Below are positions 45,759 to 56,614 of a stretch of DNA of 64,000 nt, piece by piece (position 1 is the first letter of the stretch; the number at the start of each line of letters is the position of its first letter). This stretch comes from Silene conica (lineage: Eukaryota; Streptophyta; Magnoliopsida; Caryophyllales; Caryophyllaceae). Below the pieces are notes generated by a model that had not been told where the DNA came from, did not search any database, and was given only the letters and a program-made list of their open reading frames with translations. The DNA lies in the NCBI GenBank assembly GCA_029255685.2, contig CM055319.2, forward strand, positions 20,425,247 through 20,489,246, read 5' to 3'. The position numbers and the translations under genes are program-made.

Positions 45759-47752
45759 TTGTTATTAGCAGTTTTAAGTTGTACGTGTTCTACACTGAAA
45801 AGATGATTAAAACAAAACGATATAAGCAACTCGTCGTTGTGATTTAAGTCTATTTTAAATTGTATTTAAACTCGTAGACTCAAGCATTTATATAATTGAT
45901 CTCCCTCAAGAATTATATAAACGATCCCAAGACTCAATTTCCGTAAATTGATAAGCCAACCGCTTGGCTAGTTCTACCGTTAAAACTCTTGGTCGATAGA
46001 TTTCCGTAAATCTCATCTTTTAGTCCATCATAGTCGCTAGATAGTATCTATTGACCACGATTTTTAGATAAAATAAATCATCCGTTCCCACTTACCCAAC
46101 GTAGAAGGGGTCATAGTATGCCTACCGACGAAGAAGGGATTTATGGGAGTCTGATTTATAAAGACTAATCTCAATTTTTGGTTATACGAGGAAGACCCCA
46201 TCAACTTGTTTTTATTCATTTTAAGTGAACTAAAATCTAGCATATGCGTGAATGAATAAAATTAAGTGATGGCTTAATGAAAGACAAGTGACATCTGTAT
46301 GTCGTTGAAAACTAACGCGTTACCTCTACATGAGTCAGTTTTCAGACATATTATAGGTGGTTTGGTTTTAGGCGGAATATGATGCAAACTATAACCGATG
46401 AAAGCATAAAAGAATGCAAGAAACGTAAATAAAAGTCCTAGTGTGGCCTATCCTACCAAAATAAACATTAAAACAACTTTGGAATCCACCGTTGGACCCG
46501 AGAAGCTTGTCTTGATGTTCCATCTTGGTCTTTGCAGCGGGAGTGAGCATCCGGTCTCCGTCTTTGGTCTTCATAAAATTACTAATTTAAATTACAAATA
46601 TAAACCTATTTTACATTCTAATTTAAATACAAAAGTAATTACAAGGGAAAAACAAAACGGAGATGCGAGATCTCAAAATTACAACCAAGACTATGTTCCA
46701 TCATTTCGGAAACACAATCTACTAAGGCCACACTAAGTTACAACCGTTTGCAAAAATTAAATACGTTATAAAAGCATTCAATGGCATTCAACATACGATA
46801 AATAAAATGCATCAACTAAAACAAATTTATTCATGACATAATTCTGTAATTATGTGTAATAAATTTTACCAAACCACCTTACGGGATTAAAATTATGTGA
46901 TTAAACCGTTTTATTCACATTAATCTTAATAATCTTATAATCTATTATTTTAAACCGCTTTAAAACAATATGTATCTATCGAGTGTGAACCGTTTCACAA
47001 ATGTTAATACACTATATCCGTATATAGTATATTACCATGGGCCAAAAGAAAACAAAAAAAAACTTTTTTTATTTATTTTCGAAATCCTTCCAAACAGGGT
47101 TGCTCGATCGAGTCACTAGAGTACTCGATCGAGTAACCTTGACGGATAAGACAGCACTGGCAGAGACAAGTTTGCTCGATCGAGTAACAGCGGTACTCGA
47201 TCGAACCAAAACAATCTGCCAGAAAACCAAAATTTTCAGAAAATGAAAAATATCCTGAAAAATGCTCGATCGAGCCAAATCGTACTCGTTCGAGTAACAG
47301 TGTCACTTGATCGAGTACAGCAGGGCTCGATCGAGTGACAGGGTTAGAAGCAAAATCTGCTCGATCGAGTCAAAAAGTACTCGATCGAGTGACGGGTTGC
47401 CGCAAAAACTGCTCGATCGAGCCAAAACAATACTCGATCGAGGGACGGGTTGCAGAGGAAGACTACGAACGAGTAGAAATACGCTCGTTCGTAGAATCCA
47501 AAAAAACGCTGCACTTTGAAAACCAAAATATGTATTTATTCTCGATTTAATGCGTGTAAATCAATAATAAACAACAACAAATGATTCACATATTGCTAAA
47601 AATATCGATTAATCAACAATATGTAAATCCAAATCGAAAAACAAGATCGATTTCTCACAAAAAGGGTACACGGCCGAGAGAAAACAAACGGATTAAAATT
47701 TCCGATTTAAAACATCTTATGAAAATCACAATTGTAAAAGTTTCGTGGCCTC
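45759..47752 (-). other. Copia 5' leader
   Basis: About 2 kb between the PBS and the gag ATG, without a meaningful frame. The PBS-proximal part carries the palindrome array at 47103-47494; the remainder is AT-rich and featureless to me. Confidence 0.7.
47103..47494. repeat. Paired CTCGATCGAG palindrome array in the copia leader
   Basis: Palindromes CTCGATCGAG (a few with one change) start at 47103, 47124, 47175, 47196, 47265, 47285, 47306, 47326, 47360, 47380, 47412 and 47433. They form six pairs with 20-21 bp between starts; pairs are 41-90 bp apart. A diverged pair (ACGAACGAGTAG and GCTCGTTCGTAG) follows near 47465 and 47483. Edge words are usually GCTCGATCGAGTNA and TACTCGATCGAGTNAC. Confidence 0.95.
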
Positions 47753-47764
47753 GCTCTGATACCA
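47753..47764 (-). other. Primer binding site (tRNA-iMet) of the copia element
   Basis: The minus strand reads TGGTATCAGAGC, two bases from the 5' LTR. Confidence 0.95.
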
Positions 47765-47766
47765 CT

Positions 47767-48785
47767 TGTGGGGAATCTCCGTATATTCACCCTTAAAAAT
47801 TACAGGATTATAACGAAATTTTACATGTGAATATCGTCATAAAATGAAAAACATGAAACGAAAAGTATAGATGCACAACGTTAGGTCCTTGCGAATATGT
47901 CCTAAGAACAGGAATCAACAGAGATTCCCTCCTATAACCTGCACCCAAGATCCGTCTGAGATGATGTCGCGTGTGCTAGAAATACTCTCCAATTGCCTTG
48001 CAATATGGGGAGGGCTTTTGTGAGTTTTGATGTGAGATCTAGGTTTTTGGGAGAAAGCTGCTCTCAAAACCCTAATGTTTTAGAATATCAATTCCAGTAG
48101 TCAGACAAAAGGATAGTTACTCTCGTTTTTTAACCCTACTCGGTCGGCCGTGATCAGCATAGGGTGAAAGTCGGCTTTCCACTCTTACCTTATTCTAATG
48201 CGTGATTCGACCCTAATTGCTAAAATGTAATCCGCGGGTTTTAATTATAAATCGTATACATGTTATCAGATACTAATGTATTACTTCGTCACAATGTGCA
48301 GTCGATACATTAATAATGGTCTGATAAGAAAATGACGATATTGTATAATTAGCTTAATTAATATAACTGCTTATATTAATTCACGAATTAAACATTTAAT
48401 CAAATATAACCGTTTATATTTAATTTAAGAATTAATCATGTAATTCGTATTAGCTAAAATTATTTAATCCGTATTAAATAATTATCTCAAAATCTCATTG
48501 ACTAATTTTATAGTCAAAACCTCTGACTAACTGTGTAGTCGTATTCGGCATAAATGTGACTGTATTTTCATACCTTCACATCTCTCAAACGTGCCCTATA
48601 TGTGTGACTTATAGGGACCAGTTGATCACCGTCATCCGTATGACAATAACGTCAAACTTATCTAGCAAACCAACCGTTATTGATAAACGTGGATCAACTG
48701 ATAATAATATTGAATTATGCCCTTGTGATCCTTTAAGAGATTTAATAAGTCATTGTACTAACTGTAAAGGATACCAGCCCCAACA
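47767..48785 (-). repeat. 5' LTR of the copia element
   Basis: 1019 bp. The plus strand starts TGTGGGGAATCTCC and ends CAGCCCCAACA. Homologous to 26077-27093. Confidence 0.95.
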
Positions 48786-49620
48786 TCACAGTACTTGTGG
48801 GAGTGATTCCTTTTGCTTTTCATGATGCTTGCACAAAAGAGGAAGTCAAGATAGCGACATAAAGCAAAACTGTCCAGAACTACAAGCCCTATGCACCTCG
48901 GTTTTGGAACTCTCTTAAACCGTGCTTGGCAGCTCCTTGGGGTTGGTTTCTTTGCACAAAAATGTCCCAAACTCATTGTAGTATAGAGTAAGACCATCAA
49001 AAGATACCCTTGCTTTGAGTTTTTAGACGTTGGGGCTTGAAACAGCCAGTCCTTCCAAAATCGGGTTCCATAACAGTTCAGCAATTCACCCAAAAACCTT
49101 AAATAGGCTGTAAATCTTGAGTTATTAAACTTTTAGTGTACATGGGTCATTCTGAAATTAGAATAACACTCGTCTACGCATGCTGCTTGTATCAACCATA
49201 ACTCAAGTTATAGCACACATATGAAGGTGATTCAAAATACATTGTCTTTTTAAGATCTTAAGCTTTCTAATGACACAAAAATCAAATGATTTGCATGAGT
49301 AAAACGTGAGATATGATGCTTGAAAAGTCAGGCTAGATTTGGATGCAAAACCCGTATGAAGGCTCTCCATTTCAGTGCATCGGGTATAGATATGTATAAT
49401 AAAAAAACGATGGAATAGATATGGATTATCGATTTTTGAATATTGATCAGGTTTGGATATGGATTGATAAGCCACTAAAATTGTGGACTGGATATGGATT
49501 CATTGAAAATCGATCCATTGCCATCCTTACCCTCATTCCCTATATTTTTTTTCTCTACTTTCTCTTTTCTTCATATACCATTTTCTCTCTCCTTTGAACA
49601 TGTCTTCTTCATCTAACAAT

Positions 49621-50203
49621 TAGGGATGTCATTGGGGCGGGTACAAGTGGATATTGCCTCGCACCCGCCCCAGTTGGGGTAGAGACGGGTAGAGCTTTGA
49701 CGGGTGGTGGGATGCGGACGAGTACAAATATTGTACCCGCCATGGGTAGTAGGGCGGGGATGGTTTTTGTGTGTTACCCATTTCATACCAGCCTACCCGT
49801 CAATTATTACAAAAATTAATATCATTATTATAATAATATTACAGATATTATTTTGTTATAATTAAGACGTAATATTAAAAAAACTATTTTATGAAATATT
49901 TTACCAACTTCTTTGGTATAATTTATATAAACAAATTCTCAAAAATAGAAATTAATAGTTATTAAACCAATTTGTACGAAAAAATATCGGAAAAATTTAT
50001 GTTATAGCGGGTTAATGGGTAGGTGGGCGGGGAAGGTTTTGGAAACTTGTACCTGCCATAGGTGATAGGGCGGAGATGGTTTTGGAAACTTGTACCCGTC
50101 ATGGGTGGTGGGGCGGGGATGAGTACGATGTTTTCTTGATAGCTACGGGTACATGGAGCTTATATCCAGCACCGCCACGCGCCACGTTCCAATGATATCC
50201 CTA
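49621..50203. mobile_element. hAT MITE (583 bp)
   Basis: The left end TAGGGATGTCATTGG and right end CCAATGATATCCCTA are inverted. The perfect 8-bp duplication CTAACAAT flanks it (49613-49620 and 50204-50211), diagnostic of hAT. The interior has GGGCGGG/TACCCGCC-type words and no transposase. Confidence 0.95.
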
Positions 50204-50211
50204 CTAACAAT

Positions 50212-50996
50212 TGGAAAAAGAGTTGAATTTCAAAATCAAACTTGTTACTTCTGTTTTAGGAGTGCGGTCTTGAAGACATGGAGTCAATGTGACATTTACC
50301 TATACAATCTTTGAAATTCTTCATTCACCTCTTAACTTTTGGAGTACTTAGATTTTGTAATTAGGGTTGAGGGTTGTGAAAATTCGTGTCATAAAAATCA
50401 TTACTTTTGTTAAAAAAAATGAGGGCTTTATCAATCTTTATCTCCCTGAGATATTACATTTGATTTTGGTAAATAATTCTTGAACACCACACTTCTACCA
50501 ATAGAAAAAATACAAGTTTGGTTTCGAATGAAGTCCTTAAATGAAATTATTCCTTTTCCAATCACTAAATGAAGAAGACAACTTAATTAAAAGGAGAGCG
50601 AGAAAATTGTTTGTGGAAAAATGTGAAAAAAAGAGAATAAAGAAGGGAATAAAGGGAGATAACTAGAAAAAAAAAAGGGGGAATGTGTTTCATTAGTAAT
50701 AATCACAATAAAAGAAAGAGAAAATCCATCTCATCGCACTTAATTATGTCATGTAGCACTTAAAAGGGCTAGTTGATGGTTTTAGTTGGTTTGGTTATGA
50801 TTGAAAATAACTAATTGAGTTAACAATATACTAATATTCAATGAAAATAAAGATATAAATTAGAAAAGTGAAAATTTGAGAGTTACAACAAAATCTTCCT
50901 TTTTTGTTTTTTTTTTTTGTTTTTTACCAAATTGGTTGTCTAACCAAACTATGGGTTTCACAAGAGAAAGAGAGAAACAATTAAACCAATTGCAAC
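50212..50996. other. AT-rich stretch, nothing recognised
   Basis: No long frame, repeat or RNA gene is supported between the hAT MITE and the PIF/Harbinger element. Confidence 0.5.
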
Positions 50997-51163
50997 TTAG
51001 ACCATCTTCATCCATGAGGAAGAGACTACGTGAAAAATTAAGGAAGAGAAAAAAGAGTTTTCCAACCATGAGTATGTATATGCAGAATGTTGAGGAACAA
51101 AGCGCGCAGTGAGAATTAGCGGATGAAGACGTGCGTGAGAGGGGAGAGAGGCTTTAAATTTGA

Positions 51164-52893
51164 CTAGTTTTATGCCCGTGCAAATTGCACGGGATTGCAC
51201 TTTAAAATATTGTAAAAAAAAGTTCATTAATATAAGTTGTTTTTTTAAATAAGGTCAATGGCCACATAGAGCTGACAGTGTGTAAACACGGACTTAGGAA
51301 GATATTAAGAAAATTCAAATGGAATACAATATTCTATGTGAATTACAAAAAGGCCAACATAAGACAATATAAACCCGTATAATTGTTTTACATGTATTGA
51401 ATGTTAATTAGCGCTCGTGTATTAATAGTGTCCTATAAATTGCACATGATTGTTTTCACATGTTGGCTGTTAATTAGGACCTATGTATTTAACTTATTGA
51501 CTAAAGCGCGTGATTGATCAAGAATTTGTAATTTAAACCCGTGTAAACACTCACATTGTGAAATTTGAAATATAGAATTTACACATACTATACGTGTATG
51601 AGTGAATTTGAAATACGGGCCCGTGTATTAGAACTATAATACGTAAGCATCTGTAAAACAAAACCTTGCAAATTGCACCAGAATGCTTAAATTACCGCGT
51701 GTGGTTTTTTCGGCTGTTTCAATGGAAGATAATCCCGTACAAGTTTTTTTTATGATTGTTCCAATTTACATAGACCCGCGAATTTGGAAGAATGTACTTT
51801 TATTTTTTAAATATAGACTTATTTGTCGCATATCTTTAAATTTTTTTCTTAACATATTTAATTGAAGTAAATAAATGAATGAGATAAGAAAATATATAAA
51901 ATCATAACCCGTAAAATCATTTGAAATTATGGTGACTTTTTTAAAACAAAGGGTCGAAACTTAGATTTATTTTGAGCGAGTTTACCCAAAACAGACCAAG
52001 TCCAAAGACATGTTATTAACGACCCATATACCAACCCAGCATAGCCACACGTATAACTTTGTGCTCTCTCATCTCTCACCCTAAATCTAACTACCTTTCC
52101 ATAACATACTATTCCGTATTTTGTACCTTCCATCTTGTCGTCTTCTCATTTGATTTCCGTCTCACCTAATCTGTTACACTCGTCATTTCAAGATCATTTG
52201 AACTCGCAATGTCTCAATTCCTCTCTCCCTCGTTGCAATCCTTCATACAGAGTGATTTTTTTGCCATAATTTTAGATTTCAATAAAAAAAAATTATGCAT
52301 ATGAATATTGTTTTGTCCATATTTCTGGGTTTCAATATTATTATGTTTTTTACTAAAATATTTCTGATTTTTTTCGATTTAATTAAATTTATCCATCGAT
52401 CTTAGTTATTTAGATATTTCATACGAAGTTCATCTTATGTGAATAATTTATGCGAATCATACCAATGAACAATTAAACACCATAGATATAGTGACTTATT
52501 TAATTTTAATGTCACATGTGCATATTTTTCATGTTAATGTTCACCCTATCTAATTTTTTTTAATAACAATTTATGTTTTCTCTTTATTTGACTTACTTTT
52601 CTGTATTTTTTTCCTATAATAATAGGTGTTTAAAAAAATTGTTAAATAATTTTCCTATTTATACCATAATTAATTTAACTATAAAAGTTATTAATGATTT
52701 TAATCTAGTTATTTATAATGCAATCCACATATATGAGTAATTTGTCAGTTGTAGATGGAAATAAAAGTGTTTACATAGGAAATAAAAGAGAGTCGACAAC
52801 ATGGTGGGCCACCTTTTAAAAATAAAATAAAAAATGAACTTTCAACCACAGTGCGACACCTAAGCACTGTGGTTGTTGCTTTTATATATAAGA
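51164..52893 (-). mobile_element. Non-autonomous Helitron (1730 bp)
   Basis: On the minus strand it begins TCTTATATATAAAAGCAACA and ends with a 9-bp-stem hairpin (CCCGTGCAA/TTGCACGGG), CATAAAA and CTAG. It sits between A and T on the plus strand (A at 51163, T at 52894), as Helitrons do, and makes no TSD. A second palindrome (CCACAGTGC...GCACTGTGG) lies just inside the 5' end. There is no Rep/helicase. It is nested in the PIF/Harbinger element. Confidence 0.85.
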
Positions 52894-53581
52894 TTTTTTA
52901 ATTATGATGATGTTAAATATGACATCATCAAATTTTGGAGAATGCATTTTTTGTGTATTATTTTATTGTATAAATTTTATTTCCTTTAATAATTGAAATA
53001 TAATTATTTTTTTGAAAAAAATAATTACACCATAATTTTTATTTTTTTTCTCTATAAATAGGTTGTAATATTTGACATATTTTGACATATTTTTCCTTCT
53101 TTTCTTTTTCAGATTTTATTTACTCTATTAGATATCGTTTCCTAACGGACGTTTAAGATTCGTACTTGAATAAAATTGAAAAAAATGAGTACATTGATAA
53201 CTGAGAATTGATAACATTTAAATTAAAATGACGAAAAAATAAAGTGAACACGTAAATGAAGCTTACGAAAATAAATCTAACACATAAATAAAGCTTACAA
53301 TTCATTACAACGACATTGGATAAGCTCAATAGTTTTCTCAGTTAAAATTACATAACATTGGATAAGATTGAATAAGTGATATCTCAACTGCTTGATTATG
53401 ATTAATCTATTCAGATTACGGATAAGATTAGATAAGATAAGGTTTATTTACAATTCTTATTTTTTTTCTCTATAAATAAGTAATAATATTAGCATATTTC
53501 AACACAACATCCATTTTCTTTCTAACTTGTTTTACTTCTTTTAGCCTAAGAAAATATTTTAATTTTATCTAGTTATTTTTC

Positions 53582-54773
53582 ATGGATCCTTTTCAAATGC
53601 AAATGTTAGAAATTTTAACGAAAATGAAAGATAAAAATTTGAATCCTCAAAATCCTCAAAATGTTAACTTATCTCAAGCTTCTATGAGCGATTGGGATAA
53701 TGTGGTTGAGCGAAATCAAGTACCTCAAAGGGTAACTCAAAAATCAAGATAACCATCAAGATGGACTATTCAAGAAGATGAAGCACTCATTTCATCTTTT
53801 ATGAGGCATTCAACGGATAATGTGATCGGCAAAATCAAAAGAAAAATGCACTTTGGGTTAAAGTCAAAAACTTATTTGATGAAGCACGTGAAGCTAACCC
53901 AATTCTCCTGCCTAAAGATAGAAATCCAGGCATGTTGGGTGGTCGCTTTCGTAGAATATTTGCCGATGTTATGAAATAGGTTGCTTGTTACGAAGAAGCT
54001 CTTGAGGAGAAAGTCTAGTGGAATGAATATGGAAGATGTACTTCAAGAAGCTCACGTACTTCATACTGAAACGAAGGGTGGTAAGTTTCAATTTGAACGT
54101 GCATGTATTTTGTTAAAAAAATACAATAAATGGAAAGAAATTGCCGGACGATATGTTGAAGAAAATATTGGTACGAGTGCAAACAATAATAAGTCTCAAA
54201 AGACTATGTCTGTTGATGTTGATGAATATCCTGATCCAGATACCCCCTACATTTGTTAGTGACCCAGACTCGGCTGGTAGTGGTAAAAGATCTAGGTTTA
54301 ATGAAGGCGGATTTTCTACACCAAATAGTGGAGACGACGGAGAAGGTATGGTAGACAACGGCCTGAAGGTATAAAGGCGGCTAAAAAAAATAAAGGAAAA
54401 ATGAAAGTAAGCGAGGTTGCCTATTTGGCTGAAAGCATTGACCGTTTTGGTGAAAAAAAGTCTAGCGATGCAGAATTACAATGGGAGAAAGTAAATTATC
54501 AAAAGAAGAAAATGGAGATGAGGGCTGAGCAATTAGCGCTTGCCAGTAAGAAGCTCCAACAAGATGAATCCGGAAACTCTATTGGATCTACTATCGGGAG
54601 ATGGAAGATTTTTCATTCCACGTGAGCGTGCCCATTATTATGACGTATACAATGAGGTTATCATGGAGGAAGAGCTCGAATATTTACGCGACCAAAACTT
54701 ACCAGCAAACCGCCTTAATTACTCTTCTAAGGATAATGTTTCATTTGGTGATGATTCTGATTATGAGATCTGA
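53582..54773 (+). pseudogene. PIF/Harbinger ORF1-like (Myb/SANT-type) protein, disrupted
   Basis: From ATG 53582 the frame encodes MDPFQMQMLEILTKMKDKN and, after an in-frame TAA (53750-53752), SRWTIQEDEALISSFMRHS, a Myb/SANT-like trihelix start. Frameshifts near 53.83, 54.01 and 54.24 kb and a TAG at 53977-53979 break it. The later parts encode GMNMEDVLQEAHVLHTETKG, FERACILLKKYNKWKE, an acidic linker, then a Lys/Glu-rich helix (WEKVNYQKKKMEMRAEQLAL). Another shift near 54.58 kb is followed by FFIPRERAHYYDVYNEVIME. This matches the plant ORF1 partner of PIF/Harbinger transposase, which binds DNA and helps import the transposase. It has no open product now. Confidence 0.75.
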
Positions 54774-55277
54774 TGACGATGCTTTTCACCGACAACAATA
54801 TGTTTATGTACCTTATCGTTGTTGTGTACTAATATTTCCTTTTATTGTAACGGTCGTACTTAGTATTTTGTTTAGGTCATTATTCAATAATTTGCTTATT
54901 AAAAGTACTGCTAGAACGTTTTAATTTTCGTAATTGTGGTTTGTCTCGTAAAATTAATTACATGTTTTAAATGTTGTATCTTTTATATTTTTGAAATTGT
55001 CTTGGAAAAAAATCGAAATCGAATAACTATTGAGTTAAAAAATCCGAACAAATTAGAAAAATAATTGTTTGATGTAAAATATGTGTAGGGTAGGTTAAAG
55101 TAAGAGAGATAAATGATGAAAGAGAGTAATGAGGAATAAGTGTAAATTATTGTTGGAGGAATATTTTGGTTGTAAATTGAAAAGTTGAGGAATAATGAGG
55201 TGGATTAGTAAGAAGTGATTAGAGAGAGTGAGATGAGGACTGAGGGGGAGTATGGTGTATGGTTGGAGATGGTCTTA

Positions 55278-56470
55278 GAGCATCTCTAACTATGAGGATA
55301 ACTCTCCTTGAACATTTGAGGAAAAGTAAAGTAAGAAGTTCAACAATGAGTATTGATCATCAAATAACTGAGGAAGAGAACACTTAGCTAAACATTGAGG
55401 AATAAAACGCTACGTGAGAAGGAGTGAAAAATTGAGTTTTTTTTTATCTGGATGATGTCATGGAGTGGAGGATAGATTTATTTATTAATTATTTTGTTAA
55501 GTAAATTCTATTTGCTTAAATAATTGATATGTAATTGATTTTTTTGAAAAAAATAATTACACCATAATTTCTCTTTTTTTTTCACTACAAATAGGTAAAA
55601 ATATTTGACATATCGAATAACTATCGAGTTGAAAACCCGAACAAATTACAAAAGTAAATTTTTAATGTAAAAAATGTTTGGGGTAGGTAAAAGTAAGAGA
55701 GATAAATTATGAAAGAGTAACGAGAAATAAGTGTAAATTATTGTTGGAGAAATATTTTGGTTGTAATTAAAATGTTGAGGAATAATGAGATGGGTAAGTA
55801 AGAAGTGATAGGAGAGAGTAGGGCTGTAAATGATCTGAGCCAGCTCGTAGAGCCCTCGGAATCAGCTCGGTCAAAGCTCGGCTCGAAATCGGTCAAAACT
55901 AATTCCAAACCGATTCTGAGTCGGGGTGGACCAAATCCGAGCCGATTCCGAGCTTAGTAGCGCTCGAAATCGGAAGTTCGGTTAGGCTCGTTTTATCTAT
56001 TATTTTTAGTTATTTTGTCATTTTGTAATTTTTTTGTTCCTAATAAAATGCCAATTTAACATTTATAATCATATGATTCTTATAATACTATAAGTATTTT
56101 ATATTTGCACTTGTATTAAAATATACTATCCTCCGTTTTTATATAATGTTCCCATTTGTTGAATATATGAGTGTAGTATTTTAATAAAATGGGTACATTA
56201 TATAAAAATGGAGGAAGTATTTATTTTATTTTGACTCACAAGTCCAAGAAAGTAAAGAAAAAAATTATTTAACCGAGCTCACATAGAGCTCGAGCCTAAT
56301 CTGAGCTGATTCAGAGCTTTGATTTTTTAAGCTCGGATAATTCCGAGCCGATTCCGAGCTCAAGCTCAAGCTTCTGAGCCGATTCCAAGCCCACCCGTGC
56401 TCGAACTCAAATCGGCTCGGTTACACCCCTAGGAGAGAGTGGGATGAGGAGGAGTATTAGGTGTGGTTGG
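55278..56470. mobile_element. Deletion derivative of the neighbouring PIF/Harbinger element
   Basis: It starts GAGCATCTCTAACTATGAGG immediately after the TTA that ends the previous element. It shares its left subterminal sequence (55510-55610 with 52960-53100) and its right subterminal sequence (55660-55818 plus 56432-56470 with 55070-55274). It ends about GGTTGGTGATGGCGC. ORF1 is missing. The right end is diverged and its TSD is not exact, so the boundary is approximate. A hAT MITE lies inside. Confidence 0.65.
55819..56431. mobile_element. hAT MITE (613 bp)
   Basis: The left end TAGGGCTGTAAATGA and right end GTTACACCCCTA are inverted. The 8-bp duplication GGAGAGAG flanks it (55811-55818 and 56432-56439). 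The ends are full of GAGCCGA/TCGGCTC words. There is no transposase. Confidence 0.9.
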
Positions 56471-56527
56471 TGATGGCGCAGTTATTTGAATGGTACAATA
56501 AATAAAACACTGTGCTTAAGCAACAAT

Positions 56528-56614
56528 GGGGTGGTGGCGCAGTTGGCTAGCGCGTAGGTCTCATAGCTATATTGAGTAATCCTGAGGTCGAGAGTTCGAG
56601 CCTCTCTCACCCCA
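56528..56614 (+). tRNA. trnM-CAT: Elongator tRNA-Met (CAT), intron-containing
   Basis: The acceptor strand GGGGTGG pairs with the 3' strand ending TCACCCC, with discriminator A at 56614. The A box region is GGCGCAGTTGGCTAGCGCG and the B box GAGTTCGAGCC. Anticodon CAT is at 56562-56564, followed after one base by a roughly 12-base intron (about 56566-56577) at the usual position. Plant elongator tRNA-Met and tRNA-Tyr are the nuclear tRNAs that normally carry introns. A T-rich terminator (ATTATTTTTT) follows at once. It appears intact and is a nuclear gene, not an organelle copy. Confidence 0.95.

Larger units (their letters stand above)
26077..48785 (-). mobile_element. Ty1/copia retrotransposon with nested insertions
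   Basis: This is a complete but dead copia element on the minus strand. The 3' LTR is 26077-27093 and the 5' LTR 47767-48785 (about 1.02 kb each). The PBS is at 47753-47764, the PPT at 27094-27110, and the gag-pol remnants lie between 45758 and 27953. The exact 5-bp duplication TCACA flanks it (26072-26076 and 48786-48790). Without the Athila-like (30651-42937) and CACTA (29025-30533) insertions it would be about 8.9 kb. The two LTRs differ by scattered substitutions and short indels, more than the LTRs of the nested Athila-like element do. Confidence 0.95.
24094..49379 (-). mobile_element. LTR element with about 340-bp interior, heavily interrupted
   Basis: Two copies of one LTR are present in minus orientation. 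The 3' LTR is 24094-25043 (5'-truncated relative to its partner). The 5' LTR is 25395-26076 continuing at 48791-49379 (about 1.27 kb when the inserted copia element is ignored). Between them are a purine-rich tract adjoining the 3' LTR (minus-strand AACAAAGGGAGTTT ending at 25044), about 340 bp of non-coding interior and a PBS (25383-25394). No gag or pol is present, so it is LARD- or TRIM-like. The left LTR keeps about 110 bp (24660-24770) that the right copy lacks. Confidence 0.65.
51000..55274 (+). mobile_element. PIF/Harbinger element with ORF1 remnant
   Basis: The left end GACCATCTTCATCC and right end GGTTGGAGATGGTC are inverted (12 of 14 match). TTA flanks both sides (50997-50999 and 55275-55277). 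It contains a Helitron (51164-52893) and a degraded ORF1 of the Myb/SANT-like type; the DDE transposase ORF is absent. A related internally deleted element begins directly after the shared right TTA. Confidence 0.85.

Noticed and set aside
27094..49379. Endogenous pararetrovirus or other viral insertion
   Set aside because: All RT, protease and integrase motifs follow plant copia or Athila retrotransposon order with LTRs and TSDs; no movement-protein or coat-protein motif of a plant virus was seen.
53582..54773. Active host trihelix/Myb gene
   Set aside because: Several stops and frameshifts, and position inside TTA-flanked PIF/Harbinger termini, mark it as a transposon ORF1 remnant.
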